Shown here in pieces: positions 49,350-63,345 of a DNA stretch of 64,000 nucleotides. Both the position numbers and the translations under genes were made by a program. Within the stretch, counting starts at the first letter, position 1. Each line of letters starts with the position of its first letter. Source of the stretch: Gorsachius magnificus (Eukaryota > Chordata > Aves > Pelecaniformes > Ardeidae); NCBI GenBank assembly GCA_034008185.1, contig CM067081.1, positions 17,545,821 to 17,609,820 on the forward strand. Reading direction: 5' to 3'. A model generated the notes under the pieces. The model saw only the letters and a program-made list of their open reading frames with translations, did not search any database and was not told where the DNA came from.

Positions 49350-49640
49350 AGGAAAAAAGTACTTTCTCACAGAAGGACTAATTAAGCTGTGAAGCTCATT
49401 TTCACAGGACAGTGTGGACACTGCAAGTTTGGTTTGTGCAGTGACCTAATTCAGGGTTCTTAAAAACAAAAATAAGACTTCTAGTTTAGGAAGTCCCAAA
49501 ACTTCAGATTGCTCAAATCTGGATGCTAACACTAGCTTTGCTCTTGTATTCTGTTCTATTCCTCTGCTGCTAGCTGTTACTGGAGCAGGAGACTTGATTA
49601 GATGGATCTTTGGTGTGACCCAATACAAATGTCCTAATGT
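49350..49640 (+). mobile_element. Very old CR1 3' end (amniote-wide type)
   Basis: Near 49362-49420 the text TTTCTCACAGAAGGACTAAT, followed by a match to the 'CTGTGGAACTCATTGCCACAGGA' phrase, corresponds to the C-terminus of old CR1 ORF2. At 49583-49640 it reads GATTAGATGGATCTTTGGTG then TGACCCAATACAAATGTCCT, which closely resembles the tail of old CR1 elements ('...GGACCTTTGGTCTGACCCAGTATGGC...'). The central part is shortened and no frame is open. Confidence 0.75.
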
Positions 49641-52600
49641 CTTTCAATTGGCTTCTGGGAAAAATATCCATACATGGTTTACATGTAAGAGAACCAGGTA
49701 AGGTATTTAGAACAACCACTTCTGGTCTCAGAGTTGAGGAGTACAAATAAACCATTCCATTCCATTTACGATACAATAGGCCCAGTTGGACTAATTTTTT
49801 GAGAGAAGAGCAGAGCACAGAGAAGGTCTGGTACTGGAAGCAGCATCCAAAAGACTGCCAAGCAGTGTGGAGGAAGCAGGGCTAGGACCTATTAAGGTTT
49901 CTTTAATTTACCTTTAATTCATACCTCAGTGACATTTGAAATAGCTGTATAACAAAAATTCATTTCAGACATTAGTGCTTATGATACCAAATTAGACCAA
50001 ACTACTTTTTCAAGACATATACTATAATTCTTTACAATTTTTTCCTTGCTATAACTTTAGATTATAAACTTAAATTCTTTCCATTGCTCAGTTATGAATC
50101 CATACACTTCAATACGTTAAACTTTTCATTAAAAAACAATGATTGTTTTAGGAAAATTACTTATACTTATCCTTTTCCAATTGGTACTCTCAATTCTGTA
50201 AGGTTTTTTTTTTCCGTATTGTTTCCTTTTTCTCAATTACATCTTATTGTCGAGGTAGATGTAAGAGTAGGCTGTGAAAATTTTTGTAACAGTTCTAGTA
50301 GTTTACTTCCAAATAAATTACATAGAGAATAAAGTGTGTAGTAGTGCAGTCCTCTGTGTTCAGAACTAATCTATGAAAGCAGTGCGGTCATATTTTAGTT
50401 GCTATTTATAAAGAAAAGTGATTTGTTGCCCTGTTTCAGGAGTCTAATTCTAGGGCCTTATTAGTAGTTGGTTTGTTTGCCGAAGTGCTGTTAAAGTGTA
50501 ATTTTTTTTCTACAACTCCATTTTTCTCCTCAAGTAGTTTCAGAGACATGAAAGTCCCCAGTGCTTCTTGCTTCTCGGTCACCCCCAAATTTCAATGTAC
50601 TGTGTAAGAAAAAACAATTTTACATCTCAGTTCCCTAAATCTCATGGCAAGGTGTCTGAAAGCTTTTTAATTTCCTCCTTTTTCACTCTTTACTCAAAAG
50701 TGTACTGTGGTAATAGGTTCTGCCTCTGCTCTGCCAGTTAATGTTTCACCCCACTCAAAGTTTCTTTTGCCCCTTGAAAACCAGACATCCTGTGTTTGGC
50801 AGAATCATCTGTCTGCAAAGTGTGCCATTTGTAACAATCGTTCAATTTTCAAAATGCTGTGCAGCCTTTTAGCCACATCATATCCATTAAAGTCAATTCC
50901 AGAAACAAAAAACATCCTCTTACTGTCAAGAAACCTCTCTTATTGAGTGATTGTTCTGGATACACCAACCTGCTATGCTAACTTTGCTATTTGATGTATT
51001 AGAATCACCTGTAAATGATAATGCACTCACAGAATTTGTTATTTTCCCCTCTCCTTCCCATTAACATGAAGTGTTTCTTACTTAGGTTCATCTATGCCTC
51101 TTAAGACTGCTGCTGGTATTTGATGTTTTATTGTTTCATTTATTATGCATTATAAATATGTGTATTATGTACTGTATATATTAAAAATATATGTTGACAA
51201 AACCGACACACATATATATGTAAAAATGTGACCTGACTTAAGAGGCAAAGGCTATCTCTACTCCCTGTGACTACTTAAGGGCTTCGAGTGCTCAGTGTGA
51301 TAAGAGAAATTCACATATATTCCCAGATGTAAATCTGCAACCAAGGTTTACAAATACTCTGAATTTTCTTTTTACTGACAGAAGCAGAAAAAGCAATATA
51401 ATGATTTTTTTCTGAAAAAATTAGTTAAAATTTAAGGCAAGGACAAAGAGTTGTTCCTTAGCTTTGCTAAACGTATCAGATGGTAGGCTTTTTCCAGGAG
51501 GAAAAATGTCCTTTTTACAAGAATGGAAGGGTTTTAAGACTCTGACTTGTGAAGCACCGTTGATGCTCAGACAGACATCTCAGCAGAAATAGGTGCTAGA
51601 GACTGACTTACTGTAACAAATGAAACAACCCTTTATCTTGAAGTTGTATCATCAAGGTCAGCCTCTTATTACCATTCATTCAAAAATTTCAAGCATCTTG
51701 GGGCAGTCCCCCCTACCTGTCAAATCATGACACTATTCAAAAATAAACTCTATTACATGAGACCCGCTGCCTTAGTTTATATTAGCTACCTCTCCTCCTC
51801 CCCTGCCCCATGATGTGTTGTGCATGGTCTGCCACAATTTCCTCCCACCCACCCTGCATCTGTGTTTCTTATTGTTCTTTCAGGAGCCTGTAAATCATTT
51901 AATCTTCATCCCTCTTCTCTTCCTCATACATCTTCCTTTAGAGGCACACTGGTGTGTAGATGAAGGTACACCCGTTGTTTTCAAGATGGGAACTTCCAAA
52001 CTGGCTGTGAAAAGGCCCCCCTTCACCCGCATCCACCCAGACAGTCATTGGCCAAATCCTGAAACTAAGAAAGCATTGGAAAGGCAAACGCTGGAAGGAA
52101 TAAATTTGCTTTGTGTGTTTTGCCAGGCATAGGTACAAAGCAAAATGAATGTACAGGTCTCAAAAAAAAAAAAAAATCACTAAAATCAACAATACGACTC
52201 TGACTTACTTCGGTGAGCCCTCAGTAATGCACTTTCTGCTTAAGGCTCTCTTTTAAAAATAAGATCTCCACAAATGCATACAAATAAGATACTTGCTTTG
52301 TATTGACTTAAAACTGTCTCAGAAATATTTCCTTTTGAACCTCAGTGCTGGTTATAATTACACTATACTTTCACACTGCATTTATTTCTGGTATAGCAGC
52401 ATTGCCATGGCAACCCCAAATTATGCCAATATATATGCATGTTTGAGCTAATTCTTTATTAAAGAATAAAAAAAAGGAAAAACAGAGTCAAGAACAGGGC
52501 TAGAGAGCACTGTCTGTGTCATATACAGGATAGGACATTTGTACAAATCTCAGAGCATTTTTCCTTGCGGTTGCAATAAAAGGCACAAAAATTTATTTAT

Positions 52601-55600
52601 TTTTTCTTTTTTTATTCCATCTTTCTTGTTTGATTTAGTTGAAGTCCTAGAAGGAAGCTTGTCTGAAGTCAGCTGTATTGCCACAGGGCTGGATTTGACT
52701 CATGGGGAACATACCTTTTCCTTTACACTGAACAATCGAATTTGCCAAGCTTGCCTCTTGCAGCCGGACAGAAAGCTGCAGTGCTCTTGGTCAGGAGGAG
52801 GTACAGAGAGGAAGGGTCAGAACTCAGCATTGATGACTGTGCAGAGATCCAGGGGCTGTCACAAGGGGATAAGGAGGAGTCACCTTTCAGCATTTTGTTC
52901 ATGTCTCCCTCCCCACCACCACCAAGCAGCTGCTTTTGTTCTCACTTGTCCACCACAAACATCAAGACACCTACTGATAGACCTTCCCTATCTCTTTGGG
53001 GTGACTAGATGTGATGCTACAGACCACCACTGTTGCTAAGAGCCTTCTGGAAATGGAGTAGCATCACCAATCAACTCAGTGCAGGACCAGCTGTGAGAAA
53101 GTCTTTGTGCAAAGCTGGATGAAGCATTGGGTTTAGTCTTCGTTTAGGTTGCTCGGAGCTATGGAAAAGTCTTGATGACATTTCAGATTCTTCACAGAAT
53201 AGGGGAAATAATCTAGACTTCATTATTATTATTGGTATTAATAATAATAATAATAATAATACAGTCAAAATATTAAAAACATTGCTTTTATTGCTCTGTG
53301 GAAAATGAAAACATTGACCTTTCCTTCAGTCTGGTTTTGTAAAAGCCAGTTTGATTTGACTTAGTAAAATGAATAAACAGCAAGTAGAGGACTGTAACTG
53401 TACACTAAAGTGGGAGGAAAAATCAAATGTCAGACAAGAATTGCCTGAGCAAAAGAATGAAAGACCATCTTTTAAGTCACAGAAAGAGTCAAAGTTAAGG
53501 TTGCCATGGAAACCTTAATTCTGCTTTTCCTGCGTTGTGGTTTTGTTTTTTTTTTTTTAATTAAGAACTTAGCCTCCTCATTGTGTCAAAATCAATGGAA
53601 ATTTTGAGTCCTATCAATTAGTCTGTGGGTTTTGTCTTCTTTGTCTCTGTTCATTTGACATATGATATAATAGAATCTGAGCCTACTTTCTTGAACATCA
53701 TTTATGCCATGTACAAGAAAAATGATAAGGTTAAAGCATAAAGACCTCTCAACAGTCATTTAAGGAAAGAGAAGCTCTTGAGAAATGGAAGCATGGTGGC
53801 CTTTCCGTGTGGCTTTGAATAACACCCTTGCCAAGATAAAACCATATTGATTGGACTGATTCTAGATAGCTGGCTTTGGAGCACCATCTGCATGCTGTGG
53901 CAGCCTCTGATTCTAATTATCTGGGATTGCTATTCAGGCTGATAAATTGTATGAAGGATTGTTTTCCATCAAGTCATTCTTCTTGCAGCACTGATAGCAT
54001 CATAATTAAGTAGCACTAGCTAGCTCTGAATGTGGATAATTCATAGGAATTATTTCTAATAAACAAACAACATAGAATGTATTGAAAAAACAAAAAGCAG
54101 TTCCTTAAAATAGAATCTCTTGCTCGGTGTGCTGCAACCACTCCCTCTGACAAACCCTAATTAGAAAAAAGCAGGGAAGGTTTTTGCATGTTTCAGCTTT
54201 CCTGTTCCGTTAGCTTTATTAGGGAGTGTTAAAGGTACTGAGCTAAGATGCCTGCTCCTTCTTAACAAAGATATTACATACTCTGGGAACACATGGACTG
54301 AAGATAACCAGGACAGTGAGAAACACAGATTGGTTGAGGTCATACATCAGCAATCCATATTCAGCAATCAATTTATCATGAATTGCATCATACACAGCAT
54401 TCACTTTGTGTGATTAAAGTATTCACTACAAAAGGCCAGCGTGATTGTTCGATGCCAGATACACAGGGGACCATTAGCTCAAGGACACAACACAATAAAT
54501 AACTGAGAAGTCCAGAATTGGCCAGTTGCCATCTTCCCCTCAGGAAGGTTGAAGGCACAAGGAATTTAATGGTTTAAAATACCTCCTATGTGCATTGTAT
54601 CACAATGATTTCACACAACTTTCAAGGGCCATTTAATGACCCTCCAGCATGAGGCAAATGCTGGTCTTCTGTGCAAACCTCAATAGACAGACACTATGAG
54701 GTGTTGGGAAAGTCTTTCTTGTTCTGTGTCGTCTATGAACTCTAGAAGTGGATGTTAACAGTTTACTGGAGGGGTTTTTTTAAACAGAAGTACAATTTAA
54801 GAGCATTACGTGCAAGATTGTCTTTTATGAACTTTATAGAGATAGTAGATTTACCAACTCCTTCATTCTTGAACACTTTCTGGCTTCAAAGTCCAATCAC
54901 TCACTCACTGAGGAAAAGACAATATGCACATGAAGCTTGTATACCCTAGGCTCCTTCAGCCTTCTTTTAGCCTAAGTACATTTAATGCTGCTAAATTTTG
55001 CTCTGAACTGTAAGTATTCAAGTCAGCAGCACATACACAGAGGCTGTTTCTGTCCTTGATCCAATCTAGAAGGCAGATTAGGGCAGTGAGTTGTATCCAT
55101 ATTTGCCATACTTACATTTATTCAGAAAATTCCACTGGAGAAAATGTTGGCTGTATTTAGCCCTACTATTTAAATTTGATCTAGCTTTATGTGGTTACAT
55201 GTTTTCATACTGAAGGCTATTAAATATGATTTATTAGATCACTAAACATCTACAGCAGATTTGAAGCTTACCATTGTAAATTGTGTACAATGTTTCCTAC
55301 AATGTAGTAAATGAGAGCAGCTCCTTTCTTTAAGTAAGTGAAACTTACTTTTCTCCTATTTTTGGACCCGGTGCTTATCTTCTTCCTCCCCAGTTCTTTA
55401 AAAAAAAGTTAAAAAGAAAGAGCTAGAGGAAAAAAGAGGAAATATATTGAATGTCTTTGTATCTTTTCTTCCATGCAGGTAGTTTGGGACTTTAAACCAG
55501 AGACTGTGTCATGAGCTAACCTTCATCTCATTAAGTAGGTTCTCAAAGGATTGCTTTGCTCTGCAAGATACATTCTGTTTTCCACCTTCATTAGCAAACT

Positions 55601-57659
55601 GCTAAATATTTTACTTTGTCACAAGACTGGAATGCATAAACAGATTCACCTTCCTTTCTTCCTCCTTCTGTCTCTACAAAGCACGTTCTGATAATCTTCA
55701 AGGAAAACCTGGATGGGTTTTATCAATTTATTACTTATAACTGGCAGAGAAGTAAGATACCGAGGAAGAAAAAGAGAGATGCATTTTTTTAAAGGAAGAG
55801 GTTATGTGAGTATAAATTTTGCATGTAGGAAAAAAAAAAGCAAACCAAACTGACAGCTCACCATGGCTGTAGTAGTGCCAGGAAATCTTCAAGCATTTCT
55901 CTGAAGCATCATGAAGAGAAGGTTCCTCTTCCCACCCCATGGACTGTTGAACGTGTTACCTCTCACTGTGCCACCCGTCCTTGCAATAGGTGTCATCTCC
56001 TGACAAGGTTCAGTACTCCAGCTAAACAGAATTGTTACTAGACTTATTTCACATATGAATCAAGCTAATTAATTAAAAGCCCAGTCGATCTTCCATTTTA
56101 AAGTTAAGGGGAGCATTTCCATTTATTTTGGTGAAATATAGATCAGGCTTTTTCTTTTTTTTTTTTTTTAAACTAAAAGGGCTTTCTCCTCATTTCTTGA
56201 AAGACAAAATTTACCATATATAGTGTGATTAATGCCAAAGTCTGGAAGGGATTTGATGTCTGACAAAGCACAGTACTTGACTGAAAGGTAATTCTTCCTA
56301 TTTCAGTAGAATTATTTATTCTAAAGAACACTGCTGCTGTTGGGTGCCCAGTTTCCATTTGTCAGACCTTTTGAAACAGAGGACAAATTTTAATTTTAAT
56401 AAAGAAGAATTATATTAATGCTCTTAGCAGTTCTCTAATCAAAATGGGCCTAGCACAATTTCCTGAAGTGCTTATGCTTTAGGCATTATCCATTGTCTTT
56501 CTCTTTTACTTGCTTCCACTGGCAATCTGTAGCTGTACGAGTGGTCCATAGTTCTATGTATCAAGCAGTATCCTTCCAGTGGTGTGTTTGTGGTTTCTCT
56601 CATAGGCACTTTGAAGTTTGAAAAGACATATTCTGAATGGGACTCCTCTTTGTATGCAGATGATTTTGTTACCACAGCTTGGATTTACAGTATCTAGTTT
56701 TGGCCTCGGGTGTTCTCAAGGACTGGTGCTAGAATTAGTGTCCTCTGCCATCAGCTCTACACTGAGATGCAGATTCACGTATCCTGGCTTCTCAAATCTT
56801 AAACCAGCATAGATAAAGACCTTCTTTCACAGCTTCTCAAGTGGTAACGTGCTGTGAGATCTTATTCCAAATGATTTATTTTATGTCCTGTAACACTAAC
56901 CCAGACTGAATTGTCACACACATGCACACACAGAAAATATAAGAAAGATGAAGACAGGATGATACAATGCAAGACATAAAACAAACATGTCCTCCTACCT
57001 TAAAGAGCATTAAAAAAGCATAAGCACTGTCTTTGTATTCCAGACCCTTTGTATTGAGACCCTTACCTGTCTCTCAGGTCTCAAAATCTGGAGGGCATTG
57101 CGCAATGTAAACAAGCTCTTTTTCTAGTTATTTTACTGTACTCAACCGTTCCGTGTTTGAAATCACAGCCTTTCTGTGCTGCCCTTTTCCCAGTGCCACC
57201 TGTTCAGGAGTGCTTAGTGGGTACTGTCTGTAAATGGGAGGAACAGACCATCAACCCAGGCCCATCAGTCTGCCACCCTAGGTTTCTCACAGCCATATGT
57301 CCTTCAAATTCACATCACTCACCTTATATATGTTCAACTGCAGATTGCCCTGCATTTGCAATCAGTGTCCACCATCCTCCATAGGTGACATTCATGACAC
57401 AACTGAGACAAACAAGGCTCTTTCTTTATCTCGCTCTCCATGCTTTAACTAGAAGGTTTCTTAAGCTTCTGGACATCTGGGAAGCTGAGGTGTTTCCTGC
57501 CCTTGCAACTCTAGCAGCTGTAGTGTGCAAGCAGCTCGCCCTGGCAAAGTGAAGGCTGTGTCAGACGCTATTACTCCGTAGAGGCTGGAAGGCATCTCTG
57601 TGGGTCCCAAGTACACAGTTAACCACAGAAGATGGGGAGAATGAGCCATGTGAAGTAAA
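49641..57659. other. Single-copy DNA, no gene recognised
   Basis: AT-rich throughout. AT-rich simple sequence lies at about 51140-51220, an A-run at 52161-52175, and mirror-like AAT/ATT repeats at 53222-53260. A frame of 166 codons (52539-53039) overlaps another frame on the same strand and shows no recognisable domain. No exon with convincing splice sites was identified. Confidence 0.5.
53222..53260. repeat. Inverted (ATT)n / (AAT)n repeat
   Basis: Four ATT units, a six-base spacer and about seven AAT units can pair to form an AT-only hairpin. Confidence 0.85.
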
Positions 57660-60600
57660 TGTTTCTTTTTATTCCTTTATTAAGCAAGCTCTTGGGAAAT
57701 TCTTTTTGATTGCTTGAGCCTGGCACTTGATTCAAGGAAGCCCACTGAGCCTTTTATTGTCAGGTTCATTTTAACTAGCATTTTGCTTCAACAGTAATCC
57801 AAATGCTTTATTTACTCTATTTTTATTAAGCATTACAATGAGAAGGTAACACTGATTACGCCTCTCCCATGCACTGCAGATTGGTTTGGCCTCGTGCATT
57901 TTAATGTGCTCATTCTGCTGGCCCTCCTGTGGTGGCTGCAGCTTCGCAAATGAGGGCAGCCGGGGTTAGCAACTTTTTCTTGTGTTTGCAGCTTGCTCTG
58001 TGTCGTTACCAAAAGCTGGAGTGACAGTTGTTATAAAAAAGGAGGCAGGCACTGAGGAGATTGATGTCAAAGTAGAAGTAAAGTTTATTAAGCCTTACAT
58101 TACCATCCTAACAAACTTCTCAGGAGGGGATTCAAAACATTGCGGCCTGAGTATTAAAAAACCAGCAGGGTAGACTCTCCACTGCTTGTCATAGCACCTG
58201 TGACCTCCATGATAAAACAGAGCTTTACTGCAGGGAGAACCTGCCCTACAGCCACATCATGTCTCCTTATTCTATCAGCTTCAATGCAATTAAAAAAAGA
58301 ATAAGTTTCAATGAATGTGTTTGATAGTCAGAACAGTTTTCTGAAGAGTTGGTCTTGACAAGTTTTATCTTCCAATGCTGTACCTTTTTTGCTCCCCACT
58401 GATGATCTTCAGATCTTCAAACTGAGTGATTTGGGGATTTCCTAGCTGCAGCCTAGTGAAACTCAGCTGGGAGCTGGCCTTCTTGGACTGCAGGGACCAC
58501 AGGTCTGTCTGCAGAGACGGTACCTGTGTGTCTGTGCATGGCAGCCTGTAACACAGTTCAGAGGAGGGGAAATTTTGTAAAACCTTTGTGAACAGGAAAA
58601 TGCCCATTCTGTGAAAATGAAAAGAAAACATGCAAGAACGACACAGGCTGCACTACTTGCTGTAGTAGCAGTACTAGCAGTAGGTGTCAAACTTCCTTCA
58701 TCTCCTTTTTGTAGAAGTAAAATGCTGCCTTCATGACTACAAGATTGTCATTTCTCAAAGTAGTCACAAGAGGGTTTTTTTCCTTTTCCTTCTGTATTTT
58801 CTGTTCCTGTTATTATTGTTCCTTTTTCTCAGGTGAACTCTCATATATGCTGGTAAAGTTAGAAAAATGTCTTCAAGAAGCCTCTTGATCAGAATCGAGT
58901 AATATGGTATCTTGCCACCATATTGCTCAACGTTATTCAGTGCATGTGGCTGGACCCAATTTTTAAAATAAATTAGTCTCAGTTTATCAAGTTCAGGCTT
59001 CATTTGAATATTTTCTCTTAAGCTTTACCTCTTGAAAGATTTAAAGGCAAAACAGAGCTTTCAGATGAGATTATTCATATTTTATATATATGGTATACCT
59101 GATAGGCACTCATGTTAAGCTTGTACCTTCATATCAATAAAAATCTATTTGCTTCCTCTCTGTCCTTTTCCGTAACTTATACCATTCTTGTAATCTGCTG
59201 AGTGATGTCAGTATTTCAGTGCTGCATACTCCGTTCAGTATTTATCATATCCAGTTTGGCATGGCTTCTTTGCATATAATACAATTGCTGCCATTTTATC
59301 ATGGCATCTCATTTCATTTTATATATTCAATTTATCACATGACATTTGCTTTTAATCACATTTTGTGCTCCAGTCTAATACATTCTGGCTCTGATTGGCT
59401 GCTCTTTGAAAGTTAATTTTGAATGTATTTTATTTCAAGGCATTGCATGCTGTACAATGTCTCACATGCAGTACTTTCATCTCTCTTCAAAAAACTCAGC
59501 ATAAAGCAACGTATTTTAAAACCCAGGCTCCTAGCTTGCCTTCGGCTGTGCCACTTTCAGCCTGGTCTCAGTGCAGCCGCCTGCTGGATTTGAGTAAGCA
59601 ATATGATGTAAAGGGCTAAAAAAAGTCTGGTACTCTAATGCCAGACATTTTCCTTATGTATTTTAGGAGGGAACAGAGTAGAAGCCTGTGAGTCTGACTC
59701 TGCATGGTTCTCATCTGTGTTGGAGAGGGATAGCACTACCGGGAACATGATGAAACCTGATGGACAGTAGTAAGGGAACAGTTACTGTTCTTGTTGGCAC
59801 ATCACTGTGGATGATGCTTTCTCACCTGTGAGCAGTACAGGAAAGAAAGAAGAAATTTTCAGGTGCAATGCAGAGTTTGTTTCTGGCACATTAACACAAG
59901 AGCTGAACTTTCCTTCTCATTGTTTCTTCTGTAATGAGGGTCCAAGGTTCAGGTGCCCACAGGAGGCCTTTGGTTATTTCTGAATCACCTTGGTCTTCCC
60001 TATGACAGAAATTGCTAACAGAGATGTGGTTGCTCAGATACCTGGAGCCATCACCTGAAGTTATGCAGCACTCCCTCTCTTCATCAGAGGCCACTAGCAG
60101 GACAGTCCTTGCTGCCATGGGAGCCATACTTTAAAAAACACTCAATGTTTATGGCAGCTTACACTGTTATTCAAATAAGTCTAGCACTGGAAAACCCCAG
60201 AAAGGTTGGATCCAAGCCACAAAAGGTACAACCTCTCATTCATTTTCTCAGATAACACTTGCTGATGTATGCTAACATGCCTTCCCTAGAAACTTTGGAC
60301 ATCTGGTATTCTTGGTGGAAGCACCTTGACCAGGACATCTGCTGCCCAGGCCTTGTTGGCCTTTGGACACAAAGTGAAACCAATCTGTTTATTAATTTTT
60401 TTCCAAAGTTGAGTTTATAGGGAAAAGTGTTGTACTAAAGATAAATTTCTATAACATTTGCAGGCAAAAAGCTGGAACAAAATTCTTGAATTATGGTGAA
60501 GTCTCACCTGAGACACAACAGAGCAGCAGTAATGAGAAGAGGAAAAATGAGTCTGAAAAATAGGAAAATATGATCTCTCAAACTATGGTATAATCTGCCA

Positions 60601-63165
60601 AGAAAATGTTAATCCTGGTACCTCCATTATGGAAATCAGATTTGGCAAATAAACATTAGAAATACAATGTGTAGATCAATCCTTCTCTGGCCTTGGGGGA
60701 TGTGGTAAACCTCAGACTGTGAGTATTGCTAGAGCTTTATAAGCAAGCTCTATTTTCAGTTCTGTTTTATTGCCTCTCCGAGTTTCTAAATTAACAAGAT
60801 GGATGTGTGGAGAGCTGAATATTATTGGGGTTTGGTATTTTTTCAAACTCTTTCATTCTGTGGACGTTTTATATCGAGGTGGGAAACAGTAACATTATTC
60901 TATGTTAACACAGTGCTTTCTAAGCCAAAGCATGTGACAAGATCTACACAGGCGTGTATTACAGTTCCCTCCTAACAAGATGCAGGAGCCTCCAGCACTG
61001 GTGTGGGAAGCCACATACAAAGCTTCTACTCTAATATGCTGCCCAGCAATAGGAAATAAAAAAAGCTTGCTGCAGCCTCTAACAATAAGACAGTTCACAG
61101 CAGTTGTCATGGTATTGTGTCTGGGTGCCATCACCTCAGAGTAAGGGGCCACTTAATGTGTGAATATCTTCAGTCCTTAAGATACACTTGTTACTGTGGT
61201 ACATGCTAATCTATTTCTCTATTCTGTAACTCAAAAAATTCTCTACTTTGTTAGCTTATATATAATTTAGATTTTTTTCCAATTTAAGTAATTGAAATAC
61301 CAATAGAATCAATCCATGATAACAAGAACCTTGCAGCAAGCTCAGATCATTGCTCTGCAATATTAGAGCTGTTCGAGAAGAAGGGAAGCATCTGGATGAA
61401 AAACAGCTTTTCCCACAGAGGTCAAAAAGAATTATGATAAACAGCATATAGGTATTAGATTTTCTAAATGATCATCCTTACAGATAGAGTTAAGGTAAGA
61501 TTTCACTGAAAGGGCTCCATTAGGACCTTACCCAGCTGTGGAGTAGGGTAGTCATGGAGGAAGAAAGAAGGAGTTTCAAAACCCAAAGGAAGGGACTGTC
61601 AGTATGGCAAAAATAGGGTAGGATAGATGCCCCCTCTAGTGGATTTAGCATTTTACTATAGAGCAGAGGAAATCCATCTTCTAAGCACACAATGCAAAGA
61701 CAACAGGAATTCTTCATGCATTATGAAGGGAGAAAGGTGTCTGTGAGATACGAGTTCTAGGACATACTTCAGTAATACAGAAAGACAGAGCATGCTGGGC
61801 TGAGTTGTCTACTCTTTGGGTACAAAAGAATGAAAAATAAAACCTCAAGCCCCCCAACTATGCCTCTTCTGTAATTTGTATGTTGTCCTAAAATGTTTAG
61901 CAGCACATGGATGAAATAATTTGGAAACCTCTTGGAATTACTTGGTCTTTTGTAGGGTTAAAAAGACTGCCAGAAGCCCTGGATGTCATTTCTTTGTGCT
62001 GCTATTGAGGGACCTATGAATAACTCGTCTTTCCAAAAGTTTCTCTTCCTCTCAGGCTGAAGGCATTAAATAGCTTACTGCTGCCTCTGTTGAAATATTG
62101 TATTTAGCCAGATTCTCTCTGGGTAACCATATATTCAACCCAAAGGGATTGGAACCAAAAGGAAAAGGATAGGAACCATCCTGCATCTGGTTCCCCTTGT
62201 GTGTTTGTGGAGGTGGTGGGAGAGGTAGGAGTACTGTCACACACAGGCAAAGGCTAAACTGAGCACTGGGCAAGCCAGTCTGCAGAGACCTAGCAGTCAC
62301 ATTTTTCCTACAGCTTTCCCAGAAAACAAGAAAGCAGCTGACAGCAGCTGAGAACAAAATTCATCAGGCTTTAACCCATCCCTATGTAATTGTCTTATCA
62401 TCTAGCTTCATCCTTGTCGGTGTCCATTTGGACCTCCCCTCCCTTCTGCAGCATTTCTAGCTTTCATTCCTATCATGTTAATTTTCGCAGATCTTCTGTC
62501 CAACCAGTTCCTCCTCCCAGCCGCATGGTTTTCCAGTGCCTTTGTCTATTCACCTTTATTATCCTTGTCGGCTCTTAAGTTTCTAAACCAAAATCCAGTT
62601 ACCAGGTTTTCTCTTCTTGTTAATCTATTCTCCATTTCCCAGGTGCCCATTTCGTTGCTTAGGCAATCTCTGTTTAAGTCTCCCCAACGCCACAAAGCCA
62701 TGACCTGTTTTCTTCCCTAACACCACCTCCCCTATAGATATTGCTAAAATCCCTGTTGCATATACTCCATTTATACAAAATAGCAACCAACTCTAGGTAG
62801 CATCAACTGTCCAGATACATATCGCAGGTTTTGAAAGCTGCAAAGTGTGGCCTAATGTGTTTGTTCCCAAAATCTGGGCTGTGAGACTGTAAGGCCAGGG
62901 GCTGGTCCGTGGAACTGTAGAGTCTTTATTATGTTAAAAAAACCCAAACCAAAACAAACACCCCCACACCCCCTGCCCCCTTGATGGTGGATAAAACTTT
63001 CTAAGAAATCATGAAGGTTAATTTCTCTTCATGATCTAAAAAATGTTTAGTGGTCTGCTGGCTTACTGCCCGGCTTCCATTCTTGCATTTTGGTAAATAC
63101 ATTTTGTTTTGCAGTGTGTTTTTTCTGATATTTTTGCTGTATTTAACCTGTAACTTGCACTTACC
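57660..63165. other. Single-copy DNA, no gene recognised
   Basis: No repeat or exon was recognised. The stretch 57660-57970 lacks simple sequence and is a candidate for conserved noncoding DNA by its general look only. An A/C-rich run lies at about 62935-62980. Confidence 0.45.
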
Positions 63166-63345
63166 TGCAGTGTATGAGGCACGGACCCAGGTTGGAGGTG
63201 CAACCAGAATCAGCTTTATTCAAAAAGAGCATGCTTTTCATACTCAGTGCTCAAAGAAAAACTTCCATTAAAACTTGTCCATTATCCATGCTGCAGGTAC
63301 CGCTCACGTGACTGTCCTCGAATCACAGCACTGATCCCACGCTGT

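Noticed and set aside
52539..53039. 166-codon plus-strand open frame
   Set aside because: It starts in a T-rich stretch, overlaps another frame on the same strand and contains no recognisable domain. No splice or promoter context supports it.
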